This document shows positions 1-8,294 of a stretch of 27,569 nt of DNA, one piece after another. This stretch comes from Acidithiobacillus ferruginosus. Lineage in GTDB: Bacteria; Pseudomonadota; Gammaproteobacteria; Acidithiobacillales; Acidithiobacillaceae. Positions within the stretch are counted from its first letter, which is position 1. The number at the start of each line of letters is the position of its first letter. The stretch lies in assembly GCF_018854495.1 (NCBI RefSeq), contig NZ_JABBDR010000260.1:1-27569 (forward strand), written 5' to 3'. A program made the position numbers and the translations under genes. The notes below the pieces were generated by a model. That model had not been told where the DNA came from. It did not search any database and was given only the letters and a program-made list of their open reading frames with translations.

Positions 1-287
1 TTTTCCTCTACCGGCTGCTGCCCGGCCGCCTCGTGAGGTTGAAACAGCCCATAGCCACCGGAGGCGCTATTCGTATTCGTCGGCAACTCGCTGGAAGTCA
101 CCGCCCCCCCCGGTATGGTAACCCCCGGTTGCGGCGCCTGGACCAGTAGGTCCGGCGGGATCTTCAGGGGTTCCATCACCTTGGAATCCTGGTATTGGGG
201 TCCGTTGTTGGACTTGAAGAAGGGAATGTACGAACACCCCCCCAGACCCAGAGTGGCAACCACGGCAAGAGCTACGTAACGGCGCAT
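1..287 (-). CDS. bamC: BamC-like outer membrane lipoprotein, partial (C-terminus off window)
   Basis: This is the N-terminal 95 codons of an exported lipoprotein whose 3' end lies outside the window. The ATG at 287 opens a frame with a short charged n-region (MRRY), a hydrophobic stretch and a lipobox ending GLGGC, so Cys18 should be lipidated. The mature part is Pro/Gly/Ser-rich with an IPPDLL motif near residue 45, typical of the N-terminal lasso of BamC (NlpB), a component of the BAM complex that folds outer membrane proteins. It lies 37 nt downstream of dapA on the same strand, the same order as dapA-nlpB in E. coli, which supports the call. Two G homopolymers fall in the coding strand (7 at the lipobox, 8 near residue 63). 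Without the C-terminal helix-grip domains the assignment rests on the lipobox, the IPPDL motif and the context. Confidence 0.65.
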   Translation of the reverse strand, partial: MRRYVALAVVATLGLGGCSYIPFFKSNNGPQYQDSKVMEPLKIPPDLLVQAPQPGVTIPGGAVTSSELPTNTNSASGGYGLFQPHEAAGQQPVEE

Positions 288-324
288 GCAAAACTCCACT
301 GAACGCGACCAGGCGCGAGAATGA

Positions 325-1200
325 TCAGATACACTGCGCCCGGCGCAAGCTTTCGCGCAGACGCTCATGATGAACGGACGAAAGGGTGGTCAGGGGCAGG
401 CGCAGAGCGGACTCCATGCGGCCCATTTCGTGCAGGGCCCATTTGACCGGGATGGGGTTGGACTCCAGAAAGAGATCCCGGTGTAATCCTGTCAATTGCG
501 CGTTGATCGCACGGGCACCCACAAAGTCTCCAGCCAGTGCCAGGTCACACATCCGTGCCATCAGTCGGGGCGCTGCGTTGGCGGTAACGGAGATCACGCC
601 ACGCGCACCCAACGCCATGGCTGCAAGGGCGGCACCATCATCACCGCTGTAAACCTGCACCTGATCCCCGCACAAGGCCAGAATTTCGGCGACCCGTTCG
701 ACTTTGCCGCTTGCTTCCTTGATGCCGACGATATCCGCACGCGGCGCCAGGCGCGCCACCGTCTCCGGTAAAATATCACCAGCAGTGCGACCAGGAACGT
801 TGTAGAGAATGATGGGAAAATGGCAGTGCTCAGCGATCGCCGAATAGTGTTGGAATAGTCCTTCCTGGGTGGGCTTATTGTAATAGGGGGAAACCAGCAG
901 CGCTGCATCGGCCTTGACTTCCATGGCCGCACGGGTGAGCTCTATGGCCTCATGGGTCGCATTGGCCCCGGTCCCGGCGATCACCGGAACGCGCCCCCTG
1001 GCCTGTTCCACCACCGTCTGGATCACCGCCACATGTTCCCTCATTTCCAGGGTGGCGGATTCTCCGGTAGTGCCGACGGCGACCAGCGCGTGCGTCCCTT
1101 CGGCGATGTGCCACTCCACCAGTTCGCGAAGTGCAACATCATCTATTGCCCCGTCCACCTGCATGGGCGTCACCAAAGCTACCATACTGCCATGAAACAT
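325..1200 (-). CDS. dapA: 4-hydroxy-tetrahydrodipicolinate synthase
   Basis: DapA condenses pyruvate with aspartate semialdehyde, the first committed step of lysine and meso-diaminopimelate synthesis, in the cytoplasm. The 291-residue product is full length and collinear with the E. coli enzyme. Thr44-Thr45 sit in VGTTGES, Tyr107 in SPYYNKP, Tyr133 and Arg138 in YNVPGRT, and the Schiff-base lysine is Lys161 in GIKEASG. The TIM-barrel (beta/alpha)8 pattern is intact. The ATG at 1200 is preceded by a GGGAG Shine-Dalgarno sequence. The upstream 15 nt box at 1207-1221 recurs upstream of the dinG-like gene. Downstream lies the bamC-like lipoprotein, probably co-transcribed. A GC-rich inverted repeat (GCCCG-ACGG-CGGGC, about 1254-1267) lies between the tRNA gene and the start codon, with no T-run to mark it as a terminator. 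Confidence 0.97.
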   Translation of the reverse strand: MFHGSMVALVTPMQVDGAIDDVALRELVEWHIAEGTHALVAVGTTGESATLEMREHVAVIQTVVEQARGRVPVIAGTGANATHEAIELTRAAMEVKADAALLVSPYYNKPTQEGLFQHYSAIAEHCHFPIILYNVPGRTAGDILPETVARLAPRADIVGIKEASGKVERVAEILALCGDQVQVYSGDDGAALAAMALGARGVISVTANAAPRLMARMCDLALAGDFVGARAINAQLTGLHRDLFLESNPIPVKWALHEMGRMESALRLPLTTLSSVHHERLRESLRRAQCI

Positions 1201-1341
1201 GATCCAGCTCCCGCTTTATCGCATGCCATTTCTGCTAGGGATGGTACTTGCCCGACGGCGGGCTTGGCAAGGCAAGAAACCCGCACCGTCCACGGACGGC
1301 CATTCAGCGCATTCGGAATGGGACGATCAGAGAAAAGAAAG

Positions 1342-1417
1342 TGGCGCTCCCAAGGGGGTTCGAACCCCTGTTACCGACGTGAGAGGCCAGTGTCCTAGAC
1401 CACTAGACGATGGGAGC
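1342..1417 (-). tRNA. tRNA-Glu (anticodon CTC)
   Basis: A complete cloverleaf can be folded on the minus strand. The 7-bp acceptor stem starts GCTCCCA, the D-arm is GTCT...GGAC, and the anticodon stem CTGGC/GTCGG encloses the loop CTCTCAC, giving anticodon CTC. The T-arm carries GGTTCGAACC, the discriminator is G and the CCA end is encoded. D-arm and anticodon-arm bases match the bacterial tRNA-Glu pattern. It reads GAG codons, so this is the minor isoacceptor accompanying a TTC species expected elsewhere. Confidence 0.95.
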
Positions 1418-1426
1418 GGAGCGCAA

Positions 1427-1454
1427 ATTATAAGCCCTTTTTTCCCAAAAGCAA
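1427..1454 (-). promoter_or_regulatory. sigma70-type promoter for tRNA-Glu
   Basis: On the minus strand a TTGCTT -35 (1449-1454) is followed after 16 bp by a perfect TATAAT -10 (1427-1432). Transcription would start a few bases before the mature tRNA 5' end at 1417. The sequence is seen directly; promoter activity is inferred. Confidence 0.7.
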
Positions 1455-1472
1455 GACGCAGCCGATGCTCTT

Positions 1473-2150
1473 TCAGCCAGCATATTGCAGAATAGCCCAG
1501 AACTGTAGCGCCGTACCGGCGATGACAAAAACATGCCAGATGGAATGGAAATATTTCCAGCGATCCAGCAGAAAAAAGAGGACACCTATGGTATAGGCCA
1601 GCCCGCCAGCGGCCAGCCACCACAAAAACCAGCCGGGTGCGGAATTATAGAGCGGCACGGCGGCGAACACCGCCAGCCAGCCCATGAGGAGGTAGAGCCA
1701 GAGAGAAATCGATTGCGCGCGCGTCCCAGCCATGGCCAGCAGAGTGATGCCCAGCGCCGCCAGGCCCCACTCCAAGGTCAGCAGCACCCAACCCCACGGG
1801 CCATGGAGCACCATCAGCGTCACCGGGGTGTAAGTGCCGGCAATAAGGAGATAGATGGCGGATCGGTCCACCAACTGAAAAGCCCGTTTTAGTCGCCCCG
1901 ATGGCAGAATGTGATAGATGGTCGACGCACCGTACAGCATCACAATGGTAACCACGAATATACTGATGGTGACTACCGCGAGAGGGGTGCTGTGGAGACC
2001 TGCGCCAACGATCCATAGCACAAAAACCAGCGGGGCACCGACCGCGCCTGCACCATGCAGCAGACTGTTGATCCACTCTTCAACACGGGTCTGATCCCGC
2101 ACCATACCGCCCGAATTCAGCTCCATCACCCGTCCGCCATTCCGCATCAT
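1473..2150 (-). CDS. PAQR / hemolysin III family membrane protein
   Basis: This 225-residue integral membrane protein has about seven hydrophobic helices. It carries the family signature residues: E..NSLLHG in the first helix (residues 25-34), S..YHILP after the second, DRSAIYLL in the third loop, and an H..WHVFV motif near the C-terminus. These His/Asp/Ser residues form the metal-binding site of adiponectin-receptor-like (PAQR) proteins. Bacterial members are annotated as hemolysin III or YqfA, but lytic activity is not established for most and should not be assumed. The ATG at 2150 has no good Shine-Dalgarno; the in-frame ATG at 2126 is preceded by GGCGGACGGGTG and may be the true start. 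It is followed by tRNA-Glu with its own promoter and preceded by the amidase gene with a 49 nt gap containing an AT-rich stretch. Confidence 0.9.
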   Translation of the reverse strand: MMRNGGRVMELNSGGMVRDQTRVEEWINSLLHGAGAVGAPLVFVLWIVGAGLHSTPLAVVTISIFVVTIVMLYGASTIYHILPSGRLKRAFQLVDRSAIYLLIAGTYTPVTLMVLHGPWGWVLLTLEWGLAALGITLLAMAGTRAQSISLWLYLLMGWLAVFAAVPLYNSAPGWFLWWLAAGGLAYTIGVLFFLLDRWKYFHSIWHVFVIAGTALQFWAILQYAG

Positions 2151-2199
2151 CCATTTGAGTTAGTTATAACATAATCATCCAGATTCCCGCCATGACGCG

Positions 2200-3528
2200 T
2201 CAGGCTCCCATGATGGGAACACGCAGATGTACTCCGGGCTGCCCCTCTCCGTGCGGCAGATTGTTGGCCAGACGCAAAGCCTCTACGCTCAGCCCGTAAC
2301 GGTACGCCACATCCGCCAGATTTTCCGCTTTTCCCAGCACATGCCGCGTCGCAGACCACGCGCTATCCGCTGGTGGTGCGTTCACAAAATGGGCGAGGAC
2401 CGCGTCATGCATGGTGCGCGCAAGCAGTTGACGGAAATCCGGATCACGCAGGCGTTGCTCCTCCTGCGGGTTGGAAATAAAGGCAGTCTCCACCAGCATG
2501 GACGGCACATCCGGGGCGCGCAGCACTACGAAATTGGCGTGCTGCACGGCAGCGTTGTGCAAATCCTCCACCCCGGCCAACCCGCGAATCATCATATCCG
2601 CAGCAGCAGCCGCCGCGTTCATGGCAGCCGTCTGGGTCATATTGATGAGTACCTCGTTGAGCATAGGATCATGCACCCCCGATTGTACGTCGCCGAGGAG
2701 AGGATCAGCGGCATTCTGCGTTCTGGCCAGCCAGCGGGCCGCCGCACTGGTCGCCCCCGTTTGCGACAGCGCCCAGACCGTCGAACCGCTCACTGTTCGC
2801 TCCGGAAAGGCGTCCGCATGAATGGAGACGAAGAGATCGGCACGCTGCGCCAACCCCAGGTGCATGCGATCCATGAGCGGCACATAACGATCGGTATCAC
2901 GGGACATGACCAGACGCATTCCGGGGGTGCTGCGGATCAGTCGGGCCAGAGACAGGGCAACATCCAGCACGACATCCTTCTCGCGGGTCCCCCTGGCGCC
3001 GATGGCACCCGGATCGTGGCCGCCATGGCCGGGATCCAGGCAGACCACAATGGGCCGTCCCGCCCCGGCAACGGGGTGCGAACGGGAGGACTCCACCGCG
3101 GTTCCAGCGACGGGCATCAAGTCCAGCACCAGGCGCTGTGAAGCACCACCTCTGGGGCCCAGAGAGAAACTGTGCCAGCGTACCGTTTCCCGCAAAGGCA
3201 AGCGCAGCACCAGCCCGGCGGCGCTCTCGTTCATCTCCGCTCCGCCCTGCAGTGGTCCCAACGCAGGCACCACGGGACGGCCAAGCCAATGCTGTATACC
3301 GGGCAACTCGATATGCAGCACTTCACCCACACTACGGATCACCGGTGCAGCCGTCAAACGCCGGTTGAGATCAAAGACCAGACGCACACCCTGCCCGTAG
3401 CGGCCCACCCGCAGCCCACGGAGCTGCGCGGCGGCGGCCATATTCCAGCCGCACAACAATACGCCGCCCAGCGCAGCCTGTCGCAGGAACTGCCGCCTTG
3501 AGGAACCCGCATCAGATTTCCCGGCCAT
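2200..3528 (-). CDS. amiC: Tat-exported N-acetylmuramoyl-L-alanine amidase (AmiC type)
   Basis: This periplasmic zinc amidase cleaves the peptide stem from peptidoglycan, typically during daughter-cell separation. Domains in order over 442 residues: a twin-arginine signal (SRRQFLRQ, residues 10-17, followed by a hydrophobic stretch); an AMIN septal-targeting domain at about 37-138; the Amidase_3 catalytic domain at about 160-383 with zinc ligands His168 (DPGHGG), Glu183 (TREKD) and His237 (SIHADA) and catalytic Glu347 (LVETAF); and a degenerate LysM-like segment at about 395-440. The region at 275-335 resembles the regulatory helix insert of AmiB/AmiC that is relieved by EnvC/NlpD. A Tat signal matches E. 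coli AmiA/AmiC. The gene stands alone; a weak TTGACT element lies at 3592-3597 upstream. AmiB is the alternative name; the Tat signal favours AmiC. Confidence 0.93.
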   Translation of the reverse strand: MAGKSDAGSSRRQFLRQAALGGVLLCGWNMAAAAQLRGLRVGRYGQGVRLVFDLNRRLTAAPVIRSVGEVLHIELPGIQHWLGRPVVPALGPLQGGAEMNESAAGLVLRLPLRETVRWHSFSLGPRGGASQRLVLDLMPVAGTAVESSRSHPVAGAGRPIVVCLDPGHGGHDPGAIGARGTREKDVVLDVALSLARLIRSTPGMRLVMSRDTDRYVPLMDRMHLGLAQRADLFVSIHADAFPERTVSGSTVWALSQTGATSAAARWLARTQNAADPLLGDVQSGVHDPMLNEVLINMTQTAAMNAAAAAADMMIRGLAGVEDLHNAAVQHANFVVLRAPDVPSMLVETAFISNPQEEQRLRDPDFRQLLARTMHDAVLAHFVNAPPADSAWSATRHVLGKAENLADVAYRYGLSVEALRLANNLPHGEGQPGVHLRVPIMGA

Positions 3529-3612
3529 AGCGCCCCCACTATCCCTTATAAATGTTGAGTTATAGTGGTAAGTTAGAGCTTATCCGGAAGAAGTCAAGGT
3601 AATGCCCTGGTC

Positions 3613-4047
3613 TCAGACCCCCTGTCCTGCCAACCAGCGCTGAAGTTCCGCCGCACCCACGGCGCCGCTCATCCGCGCCAGCTCTTTTCCGGCCTTGAAA
3701 AGCACCATGGTGGGGATGGAACGAATCTGGAAGCGGCTACCGATTTGCTGTTCATCTTCGGTATTCACCTTGGCAAAGAGCACACGCCCCCGCATCGCCC
3801 GACCAGCCTGCTCAAACTGCGGTGCCATGGTTCGGCAGGGCCCGCACCAAGGGGCCCAGAAATCGACCAGCACCGGCAATTCGTTTTTCTGAATATACTC
3901 GGAAAAACTGCTACTGCTGAGATTGACGGGATGGTCAGGAAAAATCTGTGCGTGGCATTTGCCACACTTGGGGTTTTCTCCCAGACGCTCTTTGGGCACC
4001 CGATTGACGGCGCCGCAGGCAGGACAAAGCAATATCACGGATGTCAT
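3613..4047 (-). CDS. trxC: Thioredoxin 2 with N-terminal zinc ribbon
   Basis: This is a cytoplasmic disulfide reductase. The 144-residue protein begins with a zinc-finger of two CxxC pairs (Cys8/Cys11 and Cys28/Cys31), followed by a thioredoxin fold with the canonical WCGPC active site (Cys68, Cys71) and the cis-Pro loop RSIPTMVLF. This architecture is diagnostic of TrxC, which in E. coli is oxidative-stress inducible and zinc-regulated. The ATG at 4047 has a strong GGGGGAAG ribosome-binding site. It is the last gene of the efflux/thiol block, 30 nt after grxC, so it likely supplies reducing power to the module, reducing mixed disulfides or persulfides. No obvious terminator hairpin follows before the amidase promoter region. 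Confidence 0.95.
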   Translation of the reverse strand: MTSVILLCPACGAVNRVPKERLGENPKCGKCHAQIFPDHPVNLSSSSFSEYIQKNELPVLVDFWAPWCGPCRTMAPQFEQAGRAMRGRVLFAKVNTEDEQQIGSRFQIRSIPTMVLFKAGKELARMSGAVGAAELQRWLAGQGV

Positions 4048-4077
4048 AACTTCCCCCGATGTTTCATCGAACCGCTA

Positions 4078-4359
4078 TTATCCATCCCCCTGGCCATCTT
4101 CCTGCAACAGGGCATCCAGGGCACCGCGACGATCCAGTGCGGCAAGGTCATCATAACCGCCGACATGTCGGCCATTGATAAATACCTGCGGCACCGTATG
4201 CCGCCCATGTGCGAGCTTCAGCATGCTCTGGCGCAGCGCGGGGTCCCGGTCCACCCGGAGGATTTCAGGTGTGACCCCCTTACTGCACAGCAGCGCTTCG
4301 GCGCGCCGGCAATACGGGCAGGTGCCCGTCGCGTACATCCGCACCACCGCCCCTTTCAC
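4078..4359 (-). CDS. grxC: Glutaredoxin 3 (GrxC type)
   Basis: This is a small glutathione-dependent oxidoreductase of 93 residues. A dithiol CPYC active site (Cys14, Cys17) follows the first beta strand AVVRMYAT. The cis-Pro motif HTVPQVFING and the GGYDDLAAL glutathione-binding turn are present. I chose the GTG at 4359 because it retains the first beta strand of the fold; the ATG at 4338 would delete it, and a longer frame from 4395 would overlap the rhodanese gene by 34 nt. It starts 2 nt after the rhodanese stop, which indicates co-translation. In context it may resolve glutathione persulfide or mixed disulfides generated with the adjacent rhodanese (inference). Confidence 0.9.
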   Translation of the reverse strand: MKGAVVRMYATGTCPYCRRAEALLCSKGVTPEILRVDRDPALRQSMLKLAHGRHTVPQVFINGRHVGGYDDLAALDRRGALDALLQEDGQGDG

Positions 4360-4361
4360 GA

Positions 4362-4787
4362 TTACTTCTCTACCGGCAGCCCGGCACTCCGCCACGCGCC
4401 GATCCCGCCTCTCAGACTGTAAATCTTGTCAAAACCGGCTTTTTTCAGGCTGGCCGCGGCGCGCGATGAACGCATGCCACTCGCACACTGACAGATGACA
4501 TGATGGCCACGATGCTTCTCCAGATCCTGCATATATTTGGGCAAGTCACCCAGAGGAATGTGCCGGGCACCGGGCAGATGCCCCTGCGACCACTCTTTCT
4601 GCTCCCGCACATCGATGATTACCGCATCTTCATGGTTGATCAACTGTACCGCAGTCGCCGGGTCTACTTCATGGATACCCGCCGCCCTCCGCGTCAATGG
4701 CCCCTTGAAAATCATGATGATCAACGCCACGGCCCCAAGCAGCAAGGGCCACTGCGACTCGATAAAGAAAAGAATTTTATGGTCCAT
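4362..4787 (-). CDS. Membrane-anchored single-domain rhodanese
   Basis: Rhodaneses transfer sulfane sulfur through a cysteine persulfide. This 141-residue protein has one N-terminal transmembrane helix (about 10-28, LLLGAVALIIMIF), then a single rhodanese domain (about 38-138) with the catalytic loop CASGMR, active Cys101 and Arg106. Other family marks are VIIDVRE (residues 56-62), GHLPGARHIPL and the C-terminal GGIGAW. With the next gene it corresponds to the two halves of E. coli YgaP (rhodanese plus membrane domain), here encoded separately. Spacing is 3 nt from the DUF2892 gene and 2 nt to grxC, so it belongs to the efflux/thiol operon. The domain is probably cytoplasmic, by analogy with YgaP; topology is not proven. 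Confidence 0.92.
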   Translation of the reverse strand: MDHKILFFIESQWPLLLGAVALIIMIFKGPLTRRAAGIHEVDPATAVQLINHEDAVIIDVREQKEWSQGHLPGARHIPLGDLPKYMQDLEKHRGHHVICQCASGMRSSRAAASLKKAGFDKIYSLRGGIGAWRSAGLPVEK

Positions 4788-4790
4788 GGC

Positions 4791-5012
4791 TTAGCGTCCG
4801 CAGGCCCCGGAACCTGGCACTCCGAACTTGAGCAGGATGCGATCCAGTGGGCAGAAACAGGTGAAACCACTTTGCAGCAGGTTGAAACCCACAAAGAGGG
4901 TGACAACCAAAAACCACTCGCTCACAAAAACCGGACTGCCCGGAGCACCCAGCACCACGCTGAGCAATACAAAAAAACCGGCAACCACCCGCACCCAACG
5001 TTCAGTATTCAT
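4791..5012 (-). CDS. YgaP-like DUF2892 inner membrane protein
   Basis: This is a 73-residue protein with two hydrophobic helices (about 6-23 and 32-49). It contains the motif FNLLQSGFTCFCPLDRIL, characteristic of the DUF2892/YgaP membrane domain, with paired cysteines Cys52 and Cys54. In E. coli YgaP this segment is fused to a rhodanese; here the rhodanese is the next gene, 3 nt away. It begins 6 nt after the RND pump stop codon, with AAGGAG as ribosome-binding site overlapping the pump's last codons. The function of the domain is not firmly established. Roles in persulfide handling or thiocyanate release have been proposed for YgaP. The position between a pump and a rhodanese suggests it helps hand sulfur species to or from the membrane (inference). 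Confidence 0.88.
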   Translation of the reverse strand: MNTERWVRVVAGFFVLLSVVLGAPGSPVFVSEWFLVVTLFVGFNLLQSGFTCFCPLDRILLKFGVPGSGACGR

Positions 5013-5018
5013 CCGCAG

Positions 5019-8000
5019 TCAAGCTCCTTGTGTATGTTTTTCCAAGCGCCGCTCCCAGAGGAAATAGAGCAGCGGAATCACGATCAATGTCAGCAATGTG
5101 GAGGCGAAGGTGCCAAATATCAAGGAAACTGCCAGCCCGCCGAAGACCGGGTCGGTCACCATGATGGCAGAGCCGAACATGATGGCCAGCGCTGTCAGGA
5201 GAATGGGGCGGAAACGCACCGCACCGCCCTGCAGCACAGCCTCTTCCAGGGCGTAGCCCTGGCGCCGGTAGTCTATAATAAAGTCAATCAACAACAACGA
5301 GTTGCGCACAACGACACCGGCCAGGGCGATGACCCCGATCATGGAGGTGGCGTTAAACGGCGTGTTCAGCAGCCAGTGCCCGGGAAAAACCCCGATCAAG
5401 GTCATCGGAATGGCGCCCATGACGATCACCGGCATCATGAAAGACTGGTAGTAGGCCACCAGCATCAGGTAGATGAATACCAGGGCAACGATAAAAGCGG
5501 CGCCGAGGTCACGGAAGACGTCGAGGGTCAGACGCATGTCACCGCCCCAGAGAATCTGGTAATGGGTAATATCATCGGGCTGCGCAGGCGAAAAACCCAA
5601 ATTGGCGGTACTGAGATGCACACCGTCGATGGTCTTGCCGTCCAGCCAGTGATTCAGCGATAACACCGCGTAGACCGGGCTGGAACCCATCAGATCTCCG
5701 GTCACGTATACCACGGGATGTTGATCACGGTCATAAATTGGCTTGGCCTGCGTCGTCCTTTCGATCCGCACAATACTCGCCAGAGGCACCTGCTGCCCGC
5801 TTCGGCTCTGCACATGCAGGTCGAGTATCTGCTGCTGCCAGGCGCGATCCGTCTGAGGCATGCGGAGGACGATATCCACCGGTTCGCGGGCATTTTTCAC
5901 ATGCAGGGCACCCAGTTTGGTACCTGCCACGTAATCATGCACCAGCGCAGCTACCTGAGCCGGTGCGACCCCGGCCAACATGGCCTTCTGCCGATCCACA
6001 TGCAGCAGGTATTCAGGTACCGTCGCCGTCACCGAGTCATCCACATTGATCATGTCGTAGACTTTACGGAAATATTGCTCGACCGAACCCGCTACCTGAC
6101 GCAGCTTCCCATAGTTCGGCCCGTAGAGTTCCGCCACCACCTGAGCACGTACCGGGGGCCCCGGCGGCACCTCGAAAATCTTGATGACGGTGCCCGGAAA
6201 ACGCTCCCGGACGGGCTGCAGCGCCTTATAGATTTCCACGGACACGGCATGGGACATGGGTCGCTCATCCCGCGGCACCAGGTTGATCTGAATTTGCGCG
6301 TAATTGCTGCCTTCGCGCATCATGTCACCGCGCACCAGTCCCGCGAAGTCCACAGGTGCAGAACGGCCCAGATAGGTCTGAAAATTTTCGACATAGCGAT
6401 TGCGGCTGAGCACATTGCCGATCGCTTCCGTGACCTGTCCGGTCTCGGCCAGCGCGGTACCCGCTGGGGTATCTACCTGTATCATGAAATCACTGACATT
6501 ACCCTCCGGCAGCATCTTCAGGTTCACCCCGAGGGCACTCAGGGGACCATTCATGCCCTGAGGGCGGGTAAACTGCCACATCGGCATCAGCATCGCCAGC
6601 AGAAGTAGCACCACCACCACAATGAAAAAGACATTGCGACGCGCGGAGGATTTCAGCAGGGGCGTAAACACCCGGAGGTATCCACGCTGCAGAGCGTCCG
6701 GCCGCATCGCATGCCCACCTTTCTCACCGCCGACCTGCCGGTCGGCTTTGCCCCGCAGAAAGCGGTACGCCCCCCAGGGCACCACGGTATAGGCGAGCAG
6801 AACCGACGCAATCATGGCAATTGGCACAAAAATAGGGATGGGCAACATGAAGGGCCCCATCATCCCGGTCACAAAGGCCATCGGCACGAAGGCGAGAATC
6901 ACCGCCAGCGTGGCTATATTCGTCGGATTGCCGATCTCATTGCTGGCAGTGATGATACAGCGAGCGAAACCATCCTTGCCGCAGCCATGCAAATGGCGAT
7001 GTATGTTTTCGATGACAACGATACCGCCATCCACCAGCAATCCCAGCGACAGAATGAGCGCGAACAGGGTGATCCGGTTGATGGTCTGCCCGAGCAGCCA
7101 GCCGATGCCCAGCACCATACCCAGGGTAAGCGGCACCGTCAGAATAACGATACCCGCCTCCCGCCAGCCGAGGAATATCATCAGGATAACCGCGACGACC
7201 GCGACCGCGATGCTGAGGTGCTCGAAAAGGGTACTGACTGCATCATCGGCACGGGCGCCGTAATCACGGGTGACAGAAACATGCACACCTTCCGGCAGCA
7301 CCTCCCGCTCCAGACGATCCAGTTTCGCCTTGATCGCGTCCGCGACGGTCACGGCATTGGTCCCCGGGCGTTTGGCGAGGGTAATGGTAACGGCCGGCAT
7401 GGTCGTACCCGCCGGCAGGCCGACCCGGTTTGCACGCCCAAGGGTATTACTGGTCGCAATGTGATTTTCCGCGGCACCTTCTTCCACCCGGGCCACGTCC
7501 TTCAGAAATATCGGTTGCCCGTCATGGCTGCCGATAATGAGGTCACCGACTCCCCGCGCCGAACCTATCGCCCCATTGATGCGCAGGGGAATTTCCTGAT
7601 TGTCGTGCACCAGGTGGCCACCCGGAAGAATGACATTGCTCCCCCTCAGCGCCTGCTGGATATCCTGCAGACTGAGGCCGACACCGGAGAGCTTGGCTGG
7701 ATTCAGCCACACATTGATGGCCAGAGGGCTGCCGCCGATCACTTCGGCGTTCGCCACATCCGGCACACTCTGTAGCCGGTTCATCAGCCGCACGCCGACC
7801 TGGCGCAATGCCAGAGGCGTCATCTGGCTGGAGCTCAGAGTCACCGACATGATCGGAACATCATTGATGCCTATGGATTTAACCAGGGGCTGTTCCGTAC
7901 CGGGGGGCATTTTGTCCATATTTCGGCTCAGCTGGTTGTAGACTTCCAGCAGGCTTTTTTCTTCATTGGCGCCGACCTGAAACTCGACGGTGACCACCCC

Positions 8001-8294
8001 CATATCATTGATTGCGTAACCATAGGTGTGATGGACACCAGGCAGGGATGCCATCAGCGCTTCCAGCGGCCGTATCACCAGATGGTGGATCTCCTCGCTG
8101 TCAGAGCCGGGCCGCATGATGAATATTTCAGCAGCGGGCACCACGATTTCCGGGTTATACAGACGCGGCGTGACAAGAATCGCCAAGGCCCCAAACAGGG
8201 CAATGGCCACCATGATCAACACCGTGATCTTGGATCGATAAAACGACTGAGCGAGCCGCCCCGCCAGATTTTGCCGCTGCTCGGACTCAGCCAT
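5019..8294 (-). CDS. RND-family efflux pump, inner membrane permease
   Basis: This 1091-residue pump is of full RND length. It has an N-terminal helix (about 22-41), a large periplasmic loop (about 45-355), a first helical bundle (about 358-508), a central helix near 555-573, a second periplasmic loop (to about 925) and a C-terminal bundle (about 930-1080). TM4 reads LLVDGGIVVIEN: Asp422 is kept, the second Asp of AcrB-type pumps is Gly423, and Glu429 is retained, as in heavy-metal RND pumps. TM10 reads VVVRNSLLLIDF, so Arg997 replaces the usual Lys of AcrB. The pump is therefore neither a typical drug nor a typical metal exporter by its proton-relay residues. Its ATG overlaps the adaptor gene stop by 8 nt, indicating translational coupling. 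The substrate is unknown; thiol and sulfur genes immediately downstream suggest a sulfur-linked or electrophilic compound. Confidence 0.92.
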   Translation of the reverse strand: MAESEQRQNLAGRLAQSFYRSKITVLIMVAIALFGALAILVTPRLYNPEIVVPAAEIFIMRPGSDSEEIHHLVIRPLEALMASLPGVHHTYGYAINDMGVVTVEFQVGANEEKSLLEVYNQLSRNMDKMPPGTEQPLVKSIGINDVPIMSVTLSSSQMTPLALRQVGVRLMNRLQSVPDVANAEVIGGSPLAINVWLNPAKLSGVGLSLQDIQQALRGSNVILPGGHLVHDNQEIPLRINGAIGSARGVGDLIIGSHDGQPIFLKDVARVEEGAAENHIATSNTLGRANRVGLPAGTTMPAVTITLAKRPGTNAVTVADAIKAKLDRLEREVLPEGVHVSVTRDYGARADDAVSTLFEHLSIAVAVVAVILMIFLGWREAGIVILTVPLTLGMVLGIGWLLGQTINRITLFALILSLGLLVDGGIVVIENIHRHLHGCGKDGFARCIITASNEIGNPTNIATLAVILAFVPMAFVTGMMGPFMLPIPIFVPIAMIASVLLAYTVVPWGAYRFLRGKADRQVGGEKGGHAMRPDALQRGYLRVFTPLLKSSARRNVFFIVVVVLLLLAMLMPMWQFTRPQGMNGPLSALGVNLKMLPEGNVSDFMIQVDTPAGTALAETGQVTEAIGNVLSRNRYVENFQTYLGRSAPVDFAGLVRGDMMREGSNYAQIQINLVPRDERPMSHAVSVEIYKALQPVRERFPGTVIKIFEVPPGPPVRAQVVAELYGPNYGKLRQVAGSVEQYFRKVYDMINVDDSVTATVPEYLLHVDRQKAMLAGVAPAQVAALVHDYVAGTKLGALHVKNAREPVDIVLRMPQTDRAWQQQILDLHVQSRSGQQVPLASIVRIERTTQAKPIYDRDQHPVVYVTGDLMGSSPVYAVLSLNHWLDGKTIDGVHLSTANLGFSPAQPDDITHYQILWGGDMRLTLDVFRDLGAAFIVALVFIYLMLVAYYQSFMMPVIVMGAIPMTLIGVFPGHWLLNTPFNATSMIGVIALAGVVVRNSLLLIDFIIDYRRQGYALEEAVLQGGAVRFRPILLTALAIMFGSAIMVTDPVFGGLAVSLIFGTFASTLLTLIVIPLLYFLWERRLEKHTQGA

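Noticed and set aside
1250..1300. GC-rich hairpin between tRNA-Glu and dapA as a terminator
   Set aside because: The stem-loop GCCCG-ACGG-CGGGC lacks a following T-run in either direction.
4500..5663. 387-codon plus-strand open frame
   Set aside because: It lies antisense to the rhodanese, DUF2892 and RND genes, is rich in His and Gln as expected of a frame shadowing GC-rich coding DNA, and has no family features.
6711..7775. 354-codon plus-strand open frame
   Set aside because: Antisense to the RND pump, with composition typical of a shadow frame; the pump frame has complete family motifs.
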